From the NCBI GenBank assembly GCA_028709465.1, contig JAQVWY010000023.1:1-33218 (forward strand): a DNA stretch of 33,218 nucleotides, written 5' to 3'. A program made the translations under genes and the position numbers. Origin of the DNA: Tissierellia bacterium. Lineage in GTDB: Bacteria; Bacillota; Clostridia; Tissierellales; Sedimentibacteraceae. The notes beneath the pieces are model-generated. The model searched no databases, was not told where the DNA came from, and was given only the letters and a program-made list of their open reading frames with translations. This document shows positions 32,441 through 33,218 of this stretch, one piece after another; within the stretch, counting starts at the first letter, position 1; each line of letters starts with the position of its first letter.

Positions 32441-32806
32441 ATGCATAAAAATGTATTGGTATGTGTTACGCAGCAAAAAACATGTGAAAATTTGATAAGA
32501 GCTGGTTCTAGGATTTCTTCTGAAGATGAAGACAGTAATTTATACGTAATACATGTGGTAAATGAGAAGGATAAGCTCTTATATAATTTAAGCGATGGAG
32601 ATGCATTAGAGTATTTATTTAAAATAACTAAGGAAGTGGGTGCAGACTTAATAGTAAAAAGATCAAAGGATGTTATTAAATCAATTGTTGAATTTGCAGA
32701 GGAAAAAGAAATAACACACATTGTGTTGGGAAGTTCCCAAGATTCTTCTAAAAATTTTGTTGGTAAACTACAAAAAAAACTTCCTGGCAGAGAATTTATA
32801 ATTTAG
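32441..32806 (+). CDS. KdpD-like universal stress domain protein
   Basis: 121 residues of Usp fold. VLVCVTQQKTCENLIRAGSRI and NLYVIHVVNE match the Usp domain of sensor kinase KdpD rather than classic UspA; ATP-binding glycines are reduced (VLGSSQDSSKNFVGKLQ). AAAGGAG lies 8 bases before ATG. It begins 15 bases after the tRNA-Sec CCA end with no terminator between, so the tRNA and this message probably share a primary transcript that is cut by tRNA processing. The DUF1232 gene follows after 6 bases. Confidence 0.82.
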   Translation: MHKNVLVCVTQQKTCENLIRAGSRISSEDEDSNLYVIHVVNEKDKLLYNLSDGDALEYLFKITKEVGADLIVKRSKDVIKSIVEFAEEKEITHIVLGSSQDSSKNFVGKLQKKLPGREFII

Positions 32807-32812
32807 GTACAT

Positions 32813-33136
32813 ATGAATTTATTTTTAAAAATTTCAATTTTATTTAAATTTATTTTTGATAAAAAGATACCTCTAAAGGAAAAATTGTGGATTATAGTTC
32901 CAGCAATATATTTATTAAGTCCTGTTGATTTAATACCTGAACCAATTCTAGGTTTTGGAATTGTAGATGATATTATAATATTAGGTTTTTTAATTTCCTT
33001 GATAAACAAAAAAACTAATGAATATTATAATTCTAATGATAGTAGTAAAAAATATTATAATCATAAGAATGATATTAGAAATGAAAAAATAATTGAAAAT
33101 GTTGAATATGAAGTGCATGATGAGGAAGATAAGTAA
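32813..33136 (+). CDS. DUF1232 (YkvA-like) small membrane protein
   Basis: 107 residues with a DUF1232 core: LSPVDLIPEPILGFGIVDDIIILGFLI (about 36-62), embedded in two hydrophobic stretches, and a charged, Asn-rich tail. Function of the family is unknown. It starts 6 bases after the previous stop, with a weak TAGGTA ribosome site, and probably relies on translational coupling. A hairpin terminator overlaps its stop. Confidence 0.86.
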   Translation: MNLFLKISILFKFIFDKKIPLKEKLWIIVPAIYLLSPVDLIPEPILGFGIVDDIIILGFLISLINKKTNEYYNSNDSSKKYYNHKNDIRNEKIIENVEYEVHDEEDK

Positions 33137-33150
33137 TCTTCCTTATTTTT
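33123..33150 (+). terminator. intrinsic terminator overlapping the end of the DUF1232 gene
   Basis: AGGAAGAT (33123-33130) pairs with ATCTTCCT (33136-33143) around AAGTA, with a T5 tract after. The first arm lies inside the last codons. Confidence 0.75.
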
Positions 33151-33217
33151 ATTTATTAAGAACTCCTTTAACTATAAGTCTATTAGAATAATCTCCTACA
33201 GGAGTACATGTAATCAT
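33149..33217 (-). CDS. C-terminal end of a probable sortase (partial)
   Basis: Minus strand, 22 sense codons to TAA, cut by the window end. The translation contains ITCTPVGDYSNRLIVKG, which fits the sortase C-terminus with the catalytic Cys in a T-C motif and the catalytic Arg nine residues later. It converges on the DUF1232 gene. The class of sortase cannot be set from so little. Confidence 0.65.
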   Translation of the reverse strand: MITCTPVGDYSNRLIVKGVLNK

Positions 33218-33218
33218 T

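Overview
The window is AT-rich DNA from a low-GC, Gram-positive, spore-forming anaerobe, most likely a member of Clostridia. The signs are a T-box leader, a Tlp-type spore protein, an agr quorum-sensing cassette, a probable sortase tail, strong GGAGG-type ribosome sites, and a full selenocysteine machinery whose selD carries its own in-frame UGA. The species cannot be read from the sequence. I see no phage, plasmid or rRNA genes, so this looks like chromosome.

Layout. 1-2800: tail of an unknown gene, then an asparagine-type T-box that should control asnA, a DUF3841-like gene and a universal stress gene as one operon. 2896-4089: Y-family DNA polymerase IV. 4250-5246: autorepressor/immunity pair sdpR-sdpI with a perfect 22-bp operator palindrome and no toxin genes. 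5355-7053: two tandem RMD1/DUF155 paralogs. On the minus strand 7221-11991: a MASE3-PAS histidine kinase, rsgA, a SIMPL-domain protein and the spore protein tlp, with a decayed MerR-type regulator between the kinase and rsgA. 12169-13629: a membrane protein that appears to start at AUU, and a UPF0173 metallo-hydrolase.

13637-16688 is an agr quorum-sensing locus. agrB and the unannotated-size agrD (50 residues) run on the plus strand and converge on agrA-agrC on the minus strand, with a shared bidirectional terminator. 16937-17269 holds a promoter-to-terminator small RNA gene of unknown family, followed by a second promoter and a structured leader for nnrD. Next come a DUF1905 gene, sbcD-sbcC, a NYN-LOTUS protein, a small holin-like membrane protein, a 135-bp MITE-like inverted repeat, and five 9-bp tandem repeats that start at the stop codon of a D,D-carboxypeptidase gene.

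26329-32806 carries comEA followed by selD (with Sec and a SECIS hairpin), selA and selB, then an orphan response regulator and the selenocysteine tRNA gene (selC). Together these give selenophosphate synthesis, conversion of Ser-tRNA to Sec-tRNA, the dedicated elongation factor and the UGA-reading tRNA, all within 5.5 kb. selC sits 15 nt upstream of a KdpD-like stress-domain gene and seems to share its transcript. The window ends with a DUF1232 protein and, on the minus strand, the last 22 codons of a probable sortase.
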